In this document: one piece after another, positions 20,735 to 29,341 of the stretch
Numbering within the stretch: the first letter of the stretch is position 1
Layout of the letters: each line of letters starts with the position of its first letter
From: Sphingobacteriia bacterium
GTDB lineage: Bacteria; Bacteroidota; Bacteroidia; NS11-12g; UBA9320
Assembly (NCBI GenBank): GCA_008080835.1
Contig: VMDK01000028.1
Location: forward strand, 1-52,452
Length of the DNA: 52,452 nt
Reading direction: 5' to 3'
Notes under the pieces: model-generated
Databases searched by the model: none
Seen by the model: the letters and a program-made list of their open reading frames with translations, nothing else
Told to the model about the DNA's origin: nothing
Position numbers and translations under genes: made by a program

Positions 20735-21151
20735 ATGGGAATGATGAAAGAATTTAGGGAGTTCGCGATGCGAGGCAATGTCATCGACATGGCCGTGGGT
20801 ATCGTGATCGGAGGAGCGTTCGGTAAGATCGTATCCTAATTGGTTAAAGACGTGATCATGCCTCCAATTGGGATGGCATTGGGTAACGTGGACTTCTCTA
20901 ACCTGAGCTTCGTGTTGAAAGAAGCGGTGATGGAAAGTGGTGAAGTAGTGGCTGAGGCTGTCACTGTCAACTACGGACTCTTCATCAACACGGTGATCGA
21001 GTTCATCATCGTGGCGTTCGCCATTTTCATGGTGATCAAAGGCATGAACAAGATGAAAAAGAAAGAAGAAGAACCAGCTCCGGCTCCGGATCCCGGACCG
21101 AGTGAAGCAGATCTTCTCACAGAGATCCGCGACCTTTTGAAAAAGGATTAA
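20735..21151 (+). pseudogene. mscL: Large-conductance mechanosensitive channel with in-frame TAA at 20837-20839
   Basis: Reads [61 protein letters not shown].. in one frame; E. coli MscL has ..[21 protein letters not shown], so the stop replaces the second Ser of KIVSS (TCA>TAA). Confidence 0.9.
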
Positions 21152-21154
21152 TAG

Positions 21155-21181
21155 AAAGGGCTTCGAAAGAGGCCCTTTTTT
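21155..21181 (+). terminator. Rho-independent terminator downstream of mscL
   Basis: AAAGGGC-loop-GCCCTTT followed by a T run. Confidence 0.85.
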
Positions 21182-21299
21182 AATGTAAAGTGTAATTGGT
21201 CATTTGGCCGGATCACGGCAGGCATAACTAACTAGGTAAGTTGTCGCTGCACTTCAGTATCCGTTGAAAGTTTCTCATGACTATATTTGGGCAGCTCGT

Positions 21300-23225
21300 A
21301 TGAATCGCTCCATTTTCCTCACACTTTGTTTTTCCTTCAGCCTTACCTCCTTCGGTCAGTGGAATACAGGACTCATAGATTCGCTGCAGCAGGCTTTTGA
21401 TGCCGCTGATACATCTTATGTGAGGGGAAATATCAACCGACTTTTAGAAGAGAAGGTGGCTCCGGGCGATCCATTGATCGAATTTCACGTAGACTCCAAT
21501 TCGTACTACTTTTTCGGATTTGTCAACCAATTCAATGGGATACAAGCCCTGCACCGTAATGATCTTAAAAAAGCATCCGACCTCTTCACAAAAGCACGAA
21601 CCTATTTTGAAATGGCCGGGGATGACCATGGATTTCATCATTCCGGTTATTTGATTTCACATGCAGAGTCGCGCTTGGGGGTCTTCAACCAAAGTTCTGC
21701 GTATTTGATCCCGGCGCTGAATTACTTCAAGGAAAAGGGAGATACTGCTTCTGTCATTCCAATTTTGAAAGGACTTAGCTATGCCTATTACATGGGCAAA
21801 GACCAGAAAATGGAATCCTATTACCGCGATCAACAGCTCAATTGGTCGATGAATCCATCGTACTGTAATGATCATCTGGAAGCACTCAGAACTCTTTCCA
21901 GGTCCTATCGGGAACAGAATAAATTTGATTCCAGTTTGTACGCGCTGGAGATGCTTCTGGATGAAGTAGCCGATTGTCCGCAGGTGGATTCCAATGATCT
22001 GCTCGGCATGTGCTACACCGAAATGGCTCAAACGAGATTGATGATGGATTCTTCTTACAATGCGGATCCCTTGTTGTATAGGGCATTCCGAAAATTTAAG
22101 CAATCGCACAATCCATTCTGGTGTGGTCACATCTACTCTGTCAGGGCCGATGGCCAATTTATGAATGGCAACTATAAGAGAGCTGTAGAACTAGCTGATT
22201 CCGGCTATCAATACTGTGTCGAGCATGAGCTGGTCAAAGAAAAACGGGATAATCTTAGCGCCCTATATCAAGGCCATGCAGCTCTCGGTAACTACAAGGA
22301 GGCATTTAGATTCTATCAGGAGTATATCCGCATGCAGAGCGTTCTCGATCCCGGTGATGGATGGAGCTTCATGAAGGAGGAAGAGATGAAGCTGAAAGCG
22401 GAAAAAGACAGACTTCTGATGCTGATCGAAAATGAACGAGTTCTGGCGAGTGAAAGCAATCAAAGGAACGTGTACCTGGGATTGGGGTTACTGGTGCTGC
22501 TAATCTCCGTTGGTCTGTGGAGCAGGTTGAGGTTTACGCGCAAAGCCAAAGCATCGATCGAAAAGGAAAAAGAACGCTCGGAGGATCTTCTGCTGAACAT
22601 CCTGCCGGCTCAGATCGCCGATGAACTCAAGTTGAATGGTTCCTCCAGAGCCCGAAGCCATGATATGGTCACCATACTCTTCACCGATTTCAGACAATTC
22701 ACTCAAACCGCTGAGCGCCTCTCCGCTGAAGATCTGGTTCAGGAACTGGACTATTGCTTCAGTAAGTTCGATCAGATCTGTGAGAAATATAATATCGAAA
22801 AGATCAAGACCATCGGCGATGCATATATGGCTGTTGGAGGAATAGATGACCAGGAAGAAGGATCTTGCCTTCGTACGGTTCAAGCCGCATTGGAGATGTC
22901 GGCTTTTATGAAGGAGCGATACCTAGAAAGACAGAAAGAAGGAAAATTCGGATTCGAAATGCGTGTCGGTCTGCACACGGGTCGAGTCGTGGCCGGAATC
23001 GTTGGAGTCAAGAAATTCCAATACGATATCTGGGGTGACACGGTGAACACTGCATCTCGCATGGAATCAAATGGTGAGGTAGGCAAGGTGAATATCTCTC
23101 ATACAACCTACGAACAGATCAAAGACGATCCAACTTTGACCTTTGAATCCAGAGGAAAAATCGAAGCCAAAGGCAAAGGGGCAATCGACATGTTCTTTGT
23201 AGCCAGACAGCAGATAATCGCCTGA
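21300..23225 (+). CDS. TPR-containing membrane adenylate/guanylate cyclase (class III)
   Basis: Signal peptide, TPR-like helices, one TM (YLGLGLLVLLISVGLW), then LLLNILPAQIADELKLNG..VTILFTDFRQFTQTAE..IKTIGDAYMAVGG..MRVGLHTGRVVAGIVGVKKFQYDIWGDTVNTASRMES. Confidence 0.93.
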   Translation: MNRSIFLTLCFSFSLTSFGQWNTGLIDSLQQAFDAADTSYVRGNINRLLEEKVAPGDPLIEFHVDSNSYYFFGFVNQFNGIQALHRNDLKKASDLFTKARTYFEMAGDDHGFHHSGYLISHAESRLGVFNQSSAYLIPALNYFKEKGDTASVIPILKGLSYAYYMGKDQKMESYYRDQQLNWSMNPSYCNDHLEALRTLSRSYREQNKFDSSLYALEMLLDEVADCPQVDSNDLLGMCYTEMAQTRLMMDSSYNADPLLYRAFRKFKQSHNPFWCGHIYSVRADGQFMNGNYKRAVELADSGYQYCVEHELVKEKRDNLSALYQGHAALGNYKEAFRFYQEYIRMQSVLDPGDGWSFMKEEEMKLKAEKDRLLMLIENERVLASESNQRNVYLGLGLLVLLISVGLWSRLRFTRKAKASIEKEKERSEDLLLNILPAQIADELKLNGSSRARSHDMVTILFTDFRQFTQTAERLSAEDLVQELDYCFSKFDQICEKYNIEKIKTIGDAYMAVGGIDDQEEGSCLRTVQAALEMSAFMKERYLERQKEGKFGFEMRVGLHTGRVVAGIVGVKKFQYDIWGDTVNTASRMESNGEVGKVNISHTTYEQIKDDPTLTFESRGKIEAKGKGAIDMFFVARQQIIA

Positions 23226-23363
23226 TCCAAGGCTATTCACTGACGATCATTTATCGTGTTAGATCCACACTTCCGGAATATGATTGTTATTGGCACATGG
23301 CCAAGAATATTTTGTGAGGGCAACTGTTAACTAAATTTACGAAGAGAAATCGCTGTTAAGCCT

Positions 23364-24743
23364 CTACAGCGTCTTTATCTCCGCAACCAACTTTGTGATC
23401 GCGGCCTTTGCGTCCCCGAACAACATGCTCGTATTGTCGTGGAAGAACAACTCATTCTCGATACCCGCATAGCCCGGCTTCATACTCCGCTTGTTCACCA
23501 CAACCTGTTTTGCATTTTCCACGTCCAGGATCGGCATACCGTAGATCGGACTGCTCGGATCGTTGTGCGCGGCGGGGTTAACCACGTCGTTCGCTCCCAC
23601 TACGAATACGACATCGGTAGTCGGGAATTCCGGATTGATATCGTCCATTTCCACGAGCTTGTCGTATTCCACATTTGATTCCGCCAAAAGGACGTTCATA
23701 TGTCCGGGCATTCGTCCGGCAACCGGATGAACAGCATATTTTACGCTCACTCCACGTCCTTCGAGCAACTCTTCCAATTCGTGGATCACGTGTTGGGCCT
23801 GGGCGACGGCCAAACCGTAGCCGGGTACCACGATCACACGACTGGCGTAGTTCATCATGATAGCCACGTCCATCGGACCGACTTCTTTGATCGAGCCTTC
23901 GATCTGAGTGCCTGACCCTGCGGCTGCACCTTCTCCGAACGCACCAAAGATGACATTCTTCAACGGACGGTTCATCGCGTTACACATGGCAAACGTGAGG
24001 ATCGTTCCTGCGGACCCTACCAGAATCCCACCCGTAAGCATTACCATATTTCCATAAAGGAATCCACCAAAGGCGGCTGCCAATCCGGTGAAGCTGTTCA
24101 ACAACGAGATCACAACAGGCATGTCCGCTCCACCGATCGGGATCACGAACAGAACACCATATGCCAGTGCAACGGCAAAAAGCAAATACACCATCGTTTC
24201 GTCGTGCGTGCCGCTCATCACGATGTAAACACCGAATGCTACGATACCGATCATGATGATGGTATTTAGAATATTGTACTTCGGTAGTCGGATTGCTTTA
24301 CGCATCGTTCCGTTCAATTTCATGAACGCGATCATACTTCCTGAGAAGGATACACTTCCTATCACCATTCCCGCTACGATCGTGGAGATCGCAACCGGAT
24401 CACCCACGTTGTGGTGGAATTCGATCAAGCCGATCAATGCCGCACAGGCGCCACCCATTCCGTTGAATAGCGAAACCAGCTCGGGCATCTGTGTCATTTG
24501 TACCTTCTTGGCGGTCATCCAGCCGGCAATAGTACCAACTGCGATCGCTCCGAAGATCAATATGTAAATGATAGGCGCCACCTCTCCCTCGTGGAAGATC
24601 AGCGTTGCCGCAATAGCCATGACCATCCCGACCGCAGCGATGAGGTTTCCGTTCCGTGCGGTATTCGGATTTCCGATCATCTTCAATCCGATCACGAAAG
24701 TGATGGACGAGATGAGATATATGATTTCCAATAAGTGCTCCAT
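23364..24743 (-). CDS. pntB: NAD(P) transhydrogenase subunit beta
   Basis: Multi-TM N-terminus plus VPGYGLAVAQAQHVIHELEELLEGRGVSVKYAVHPVAGRMPGHMNVLLAESNV, KPGYAGIENELF. Confidence 0.95.
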   Translation of the reverse strand: MEHLLEIIYLISSITFVIGLKMIGNPNTARNGNLIAAVGMVMAIAATLIFHEGEVAPIIYILIFGAIAVGTIAGWMTAKKVQMTQMPELVSLFNGMGGACAALIGLIEFHHNVGDPVAISTIVAGMVIGSVSFSGSMIAFMKLNGTMRKAIRLPKYNILNTIIMIGIVAFGVYIVMSGTHDETMVYLLFAVALAYGVLFVIPIGGADMPVVISLLNSFTGLAAAFGGFLYGNMVMLTGGILVGSAGTILTFAMCNAMNRPLKNVIFGAFGEGAAAGSGTQIEGSIKEVGPMDVAIMMNYASRVIVVPGYGLAVAQAQHVIHELEELLEGRGVSVKYAVHPVAGRMPGHMNVLLAESNVEYDKLVEMDDINPEFPTTDVVFVVGANDVVNPAAHNDPSSPIYGMPILDVENAKQVVVNKRSMKPGYAGIENELFFHDNTSMLFGDAKAAITKLVAEIKTL

Positions 24744-24755
24744 GTGCTATCCGGT

Positions 24756-25079
24756 CTATTTCTTGGGTTTCTTTTTGAACATTTCCAACATACGGTCCGT
24801 GACCACAAACCCACCAACAACATTGAGCGTTCCGAGTAGCACTGCCAGGGTGCCCAGGATTAAGGCGGGGATATTGTCGGGTTCCGAATTAAGCATCACG
24901 ATGATGGCCCCAACGATCACCACACCGTGGATCGCATTGGCTCCCGACATCAACGGGGTGTGCAAGACAGCGGGTACATTTCCAATGACCTCAACTCCAA
25001 CGAATATCATCAGGATGAGTATGTAAACCATTTCTATATGGTCACCCAGAAAATTCAGTGCATTCTCTATGATCTCCAT
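24756..25079 (-). CDS. NAD(P) transhydrogenase subunit alpha part 2
   Basis: Short membrane protein HTPLMSGANAIHGVVIVGAI..GTLNVVGGFVVTDRML, the C-terminal half of PntA encoded separately. Confidence 0.93.
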   Translation of the reverse strand: MEIIENALNFLGDHIEMVYILILMIFVGVEVIGNVPAVLHTPLMSGANAIHGVVIVGAIIVMLNSEPDNIPALILGTLAVLLGTLNVVGGFVVTDRMLEMFKKKPKK

Positions 25080-25085
25080 GGTAAA

Positions 25086-26180
25086 TTATTTGCGTTTTTG
25101 TCCTTGATAAGTGATGATGGTCGCATCCGTGATCTCTTCTTCCAGATCGAGATTGAACTCCCCTTCAGGAGCCAAATGCAACAAATAGGTGGCCAGGTTC
25201 TTGGCAAAAAGTTCGCTGGCATTGGTTGATAGTGTAGAAGGAAGATTTGGGATACCCATGATCTTCACTCCGTGTTTCTCTACGACTTTTCCCAATTCAC
25301 TGAGCGTACAATTCCCTCCTTGCTCAACAGCCATATCCACGATCACCGAACCGAATTTCATTTGTTTTACCTGATCCTCTGTGATGAGCACCGGCGCTTG
25401 ACGTCCTGGTACTAGCGCAGTGGTAATCACTAGATCTGCGAAGAACAAACTCTTGTCGACAGCTTCCTTTTGCTTCCGTTTGTACTCCTCCGAAACCTCT
25501 CCGGCATATCCGCCTTCTGATTTCACTTCACCTTCGACGGTGATGAATCTTGCTCCCAGCGATTCAGCCTGTTCTTTGGTCTCAGGCCTTACGTCCGTAG
25601 CTTCCACCACAGCACCTAATCGTTTGGCTGTCGCGATAGCTTGAAGACCGGCTACTCCCACTCCATAAATGAGTACTTTGCTCGGTTTGATCGTCCCGGC
25701 AGCCGTAGTCATCATCGGAAAGATCTTCGTGAGTTGTTCCGTACCTAAAAGCACGGCTTTGTACCCGGCTAGGTTCGACTGAGAACTGAGTACGTCCATA
25801 CTCTGAGCACGGGAGATCCGTGGGATCGCATCCATACTACAGGCGGTTACGCCTTTACTCGCCAGTTTCTCACAACGTGCTCCTTCCGACAAGTGATAGA
25901 GCAGCGAAATGGTCGTTTGACCATTGCGGAGTTTGTCGATCTCGTCATCCTCGAATGGATTGATCTTGGCGATGGCATCCGCCTTTGCGAAGATCTCATC
26001 GCGATCAACCACTTTGGCGTGATTCGACTCGAAGTCCTCATTGCTGAATGCAGACTTCAGACCTGCGTCTTTCTCCACCAGCAATTCATATCCTTTGTCG
26101 TGTAATTGAGCGCAAACCTGAGGGGACATCGCTACCCGATTTTCCCCGGATCTGCTTTCCTTTAAAATTCCTAAGATCAC
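25086..26180 (-). CDS. pntA: NAD(P) transhydrogenase subunit alpha part 1
   Basis: GILKESRSGENRVAMSPQVC..KVLIYGVGVAGLQAIATAKRLGAVVEATDVRP..VIVDMAVEQGGNC. Confidence 0.94.
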   Translation of the reverse strand: MILGILKESRSGENRVAMSPQVCAQLHDKGYELLVEKDAGLKSAFSNEDFESNHAKVVDRDEIFAKADAIAKINPFEDDEIDKLRNGQTTISLLYHLSEGARCEKLASKGVTACSMDAIPRISRAQSMDVLSSQSNLAGYKAVLLGTEQLTKIFPMMTTAAGTIKPSKVLIYGVGVAGLQAIATAKRLGAVVEATDVRPETKEQAESLGARFITVEGEVKSEGGYAGEVSEEYKRKQKEAVDKSLFFADLVITTALVPGRQAPVLITEDQVKQMKFGSVIVDMAVEQGGNCTLSELGKVVEKHGVKIMGIPNLPSTLSTNASELFAKNLATYLLHLAPEGEFNLDLEEEITDATIITYQGQKRK

Positions 26181-26248
26181 AATTATTCGGTGTTATGACG
26201 GTAAATCTAATTCATTAGCACATCCTGTGCAATTTGCAAAAGAAATGA

Positions 26249-26271
26249 GGCCGGAATTGATCCGGCCTCAA
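26249..26271 (-). terminator. Terminator downstream of the PKD/T9SS gene
   Basis: Perfect 8-bp inverted repeat GAGGCCGG-AATTGAT-CCGGCCTC with a T-rich tail on the minus strand. Confidence 0.7.
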
Positions 26272-26310
26272 CAAACAAAACACAAGAAAACCAAAAGTAT
26301 CCCGGCTCCA

Positions 26311-28684
26311 TCAACGGACAGCGATCTGTCGCGTATGAGTCATCGCTGACCCTTTGACTCGAAGCCAGTACATTCCCGGTTTTAAAGCAAGTTTTCTAAT
26401 ATCGATGCTCACCTTTTCGGAGAGAACCTTGTAACTATTGGAATAGACAAGTCGTCCGCTAATGTCAACCAGATCAATGGCGACATTCTTGTTCAATTCG
26501 GCATTCTCAAATTCGATGTGTAGAACCGAATGTGTTGGAACCGGATATACCTTCATTCCATGCTCAACAGCAAGGTCAAACACCCCAACACCTCCAACTT
26601 GAATTTCTACTTGTTCTTCAGTCATACAATCGAACGGACTCCAAGCTCTTAGTATCACTGTTCTCTTGCCTTCCTGAGTGAACGTATATTTTGGGCTCAT
26701 TTCCGTGCTGGTTGAACCATCAGGGAATTCCCATTCGTAGCTTCTGGCATTTCCTACAGATGCTGTGAACGTGAGTTCAGTGTTCACATCGATCTGTGTT
26801 TGAGATACTGAAATCGAAACTCTTGGCCCTGCCTCGATCAACACCAGGTGGCTGTCTGTATCTGAACCACATCCGTTCTCGACGCGATGTTCGATCACAT
26901 AATGACCGGGTGCCGAGTAGTTATAGAATTCATGGAAAGCATCACGATGACCTTTCTTCGAATTTCCGTCACCATAATCCCAATAATAATCCTGACCAAA
27001 ACTGCTCACCTGATCGAGTAGGATCTCCTCGCCTGTACAAGCCACTTCGGGTTGCAACCAAAACAGCGCTTTAGGAACCATCATGGAATTGAAGATCTTC
27101 TGAGTATATGCCATCCTGTAATCGTGACCACACATATCCTTCAGGGTAGCAACCACAAGATAGTCGCCTCTGTTATTGAACATCCGGTTATAAGGTGTTC
27201 CCTGTCCGCTCATGCCGTCACTGAAAGTCCATTTGACCGAATGGAATTCACGCTGGTTATCTGCACCTACCAAGTAAAATGCTGTATCGGTAACACATAT
27301 ATCAGCATCACTTCCCATTTGTGCGAGAATGCACGGACGGATGAAACTGTTGTTGTGAACATTGATGATATCCGTTGTAGAAGTATAAAGACCACACGAA
27401 TTGATATGCTTGGTCTTGAGTTGATATAGTCCTGCATTCTGATAGGCGTGTGTCATTCTGAAACCGCTGGTATCGAAGATTCTATGGAAGGTACCATCGC
27501 CCAAGTCGATCTCGAATGTATCTCCCTCCTGCATGTATGGAGAGTTGAAAGAAAACTCCTCTCCGGGACAGAACTCCTTAGATGGCAAATAGAGCTGATA
27601 CATAGATGGAGTGAGTCCATTGATCACACGAACTGAATCCATGATCGTACCTGCCTTACCACATTCGGGTTCGATCATCGCTTTTACGACATAGGTTCCC
27701 GGAGTTTGGAACTGGTGATAAACAGAGCTTTTGTCGCTGGTGAATGTGTCCTTAGTTCCATCACCGAAGTCAACAATCGCATAGCTGCTTCCTTGAAGGC
27801 CCACACTCACGTAGACGCCTTGACTAGGACATACTTCCTTTGGATATAAATAGATACTCTGTCCGGGAGCAAATGTATCAGACACCTGAACCGTCTTCTT
27901 GGTGGTGTCAGACCCACATGTATTATACGCGATTGCCATGAGTTCATAGGAACCGGCATTGCTGTATGAGTATTTGAAATCTCGCTTTAACGTCGAGTTT
28001 CCATCACCCGTGAAGGTCTTGATGCTGTCCAATGGTCCGCCTGAACAGGAGGAGCTGAAAAAATTAACGGTTTGACCTGGACAGAGCATATTCGGACCAC
28101 TGATGTTGACGATAGGCTTGGCGGAGTTATCATTGACTACATTGACTGTAGTGGTTCGAGAATCCATTCCACAGTATCCATATACCGTAGCCTTAACCTG
28201 ATACGTGCCGGTGGATGCAAATGTGTGACGAGGAAAACGCAGCTTGCTGGTGGTCCCATCGCCAAAATCCCAATGGATGGAGTCAGAACCTTCAAAAACA
28301 GACCATGGACTCACGGTCAGTTCTGTTCCTAGACATAGATTACTGAAGTTCTGTTCAAAAGAATATTGATAACGGGGTGTTGCATGAGATCTTAGCGCCT
28401 TCCACGCCGTATCTCGATTTCCACTGCCATCAATGGCCACCAGAGAAATCACATAGGTCTTGTCTCCGTATACTTGGTAACTCGTGTTGACAAAAGTTCC
28501 GATACTTAGTCCGTCAACATACCATATGTACGAGGTTGCTCCTGTACTTTGATTGTTAAAGGTCACTGTTGCTCCTGAACAGGCCTCATCTGTAGACAAG
28601 GTAAAATCAGCAACTTGACCTTGGTGTCATTGTTGTTGCAAATGCCAAGACAAGGAGCTGTGCTAGCCGTAGAACTCTATTCAT
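26311..28684 (-). pseudogene. PKD-repeat protein with T9SS type A sorting domain; apparent 1-nt frameshift near 28618-28625 separates signal peptide from mature region
   Basis: Minus-strand ATG at 28684 gives MNRVLRLAQLLVLAFATTMTP then PRSSC*; the shifted frame continues QGQVADFTLSTDEACSGATVTFNNQ.. as the 762-aa ORF, ending VYPVPTHSVLHIEFEN..GMYWLRVKGSAMTHTRQIAVR. Confidence 0.75.
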
Positions 28685-28863
28685 AGTATTTGATTTAACA
28701 TGCCAAAGTTCTTGATTACAACTACCGGATCGAAAGACGATTGTCAAGTGAAAAACTGAAATATGTCGGTAAATATTAGAAGCACATGTTGTGCGAAGGG
28801 TTGCCTTGAATTGATGGGAGATAGTTATTTCAGCTATCTTTACTGCACGTTCAAACAGGGGAC

Positions 28864-29337
28864 ATGCAACGAAAAGTAGACATTTTACTCGCAGAATATG
28901 GCGAGAGTCATCAAAACAAATTGAACAAGGCGGTCCACTGGATCTGCGTTCCTTTGATCATGTTCAGCTTGCTCGGACTGCTGTACAGCATACCATTTTT
29001 CGGACATCGAACATATATCAGCAACTGGGCTTTTGTGTTCGTGATCTTTGTGATCCTTTATTACTTGAGACTATCCCGATCTATGTTTCTGGGCTTTACC
29101 CCCGTCGGGTTATTATTGGTCTACTTGAATCACGAACTTTATCTGTATCTCAATGAGAGCGCTCTTGCTTTGGCAAAAGTGTCATTGTTGATCTTTGCAG
29201 TGGCTTGGGTTGGCCAGTTCATAGGTCATCACATCGAAGGGAAAAAACCTTCATTTCTGAAAGATGTGCAGTTCCTACTGGTAGGTCCTGCATGGTTGAT
29301 GCACTTCGTGTTCGAGCGCTTCAATATCAAGTACTGA
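28864..29337 (+). CDS. Mpo1-like/DUF962 family membrane protein
   Basis: LLAEYGESHQNKLNKAVHWICVPLIMFSLLGLLY..WVGQFIGHHIEGKKPSFLKDVQFLLVGPAWLM. Confidence 0.9.
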   Translation: MQRKVDILLAEYGESHQNKLNKAVHWICVPLIMFSLLGLLYSIPFFGHRTYISNWAFVFVIFVILYYLRLSRSMFLGFTPVGLLLVYLNHELYLYLNESALALAKVSLLIFAVAWVGQFIGHHIEGKKPSFLKDVQFLLVGPAWLMHFVFERFNIKY

Positions 29338-29341
29338 GATC

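Noticed and set aside
530-20839. UAA reassignment or selenocysteine-like recoding
   Set aside because: TAA terminates many intact genes in this window, and both in-frame TAAs are explained by single substitutions of expected residues. No recoding element was recognised.
20840-21151. ORF-track protein at 20840 as an independent gene
   Set aside because: Its TTG start immediately follows the TAA and the sequence is the C-terminal part of MscL, so it is a fragment unless reinitiation is shown.
23364-26180. Three-piece transhydrogenase as a broken pntA
   Set aside because: Separate PntA part 1/part 2/PntB is a known three-subunit arrangement, and all ORFs have proper starts and stops.
26218-28794. 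GCACA/TGTGC palindromes near 26218 (N5 spacing) and 28782 (N3 spacing) as paired operators
   Set aside because: The spacings differ, the sites are short, and the first lies next to a terminator. Chance is a sufficient explanation.
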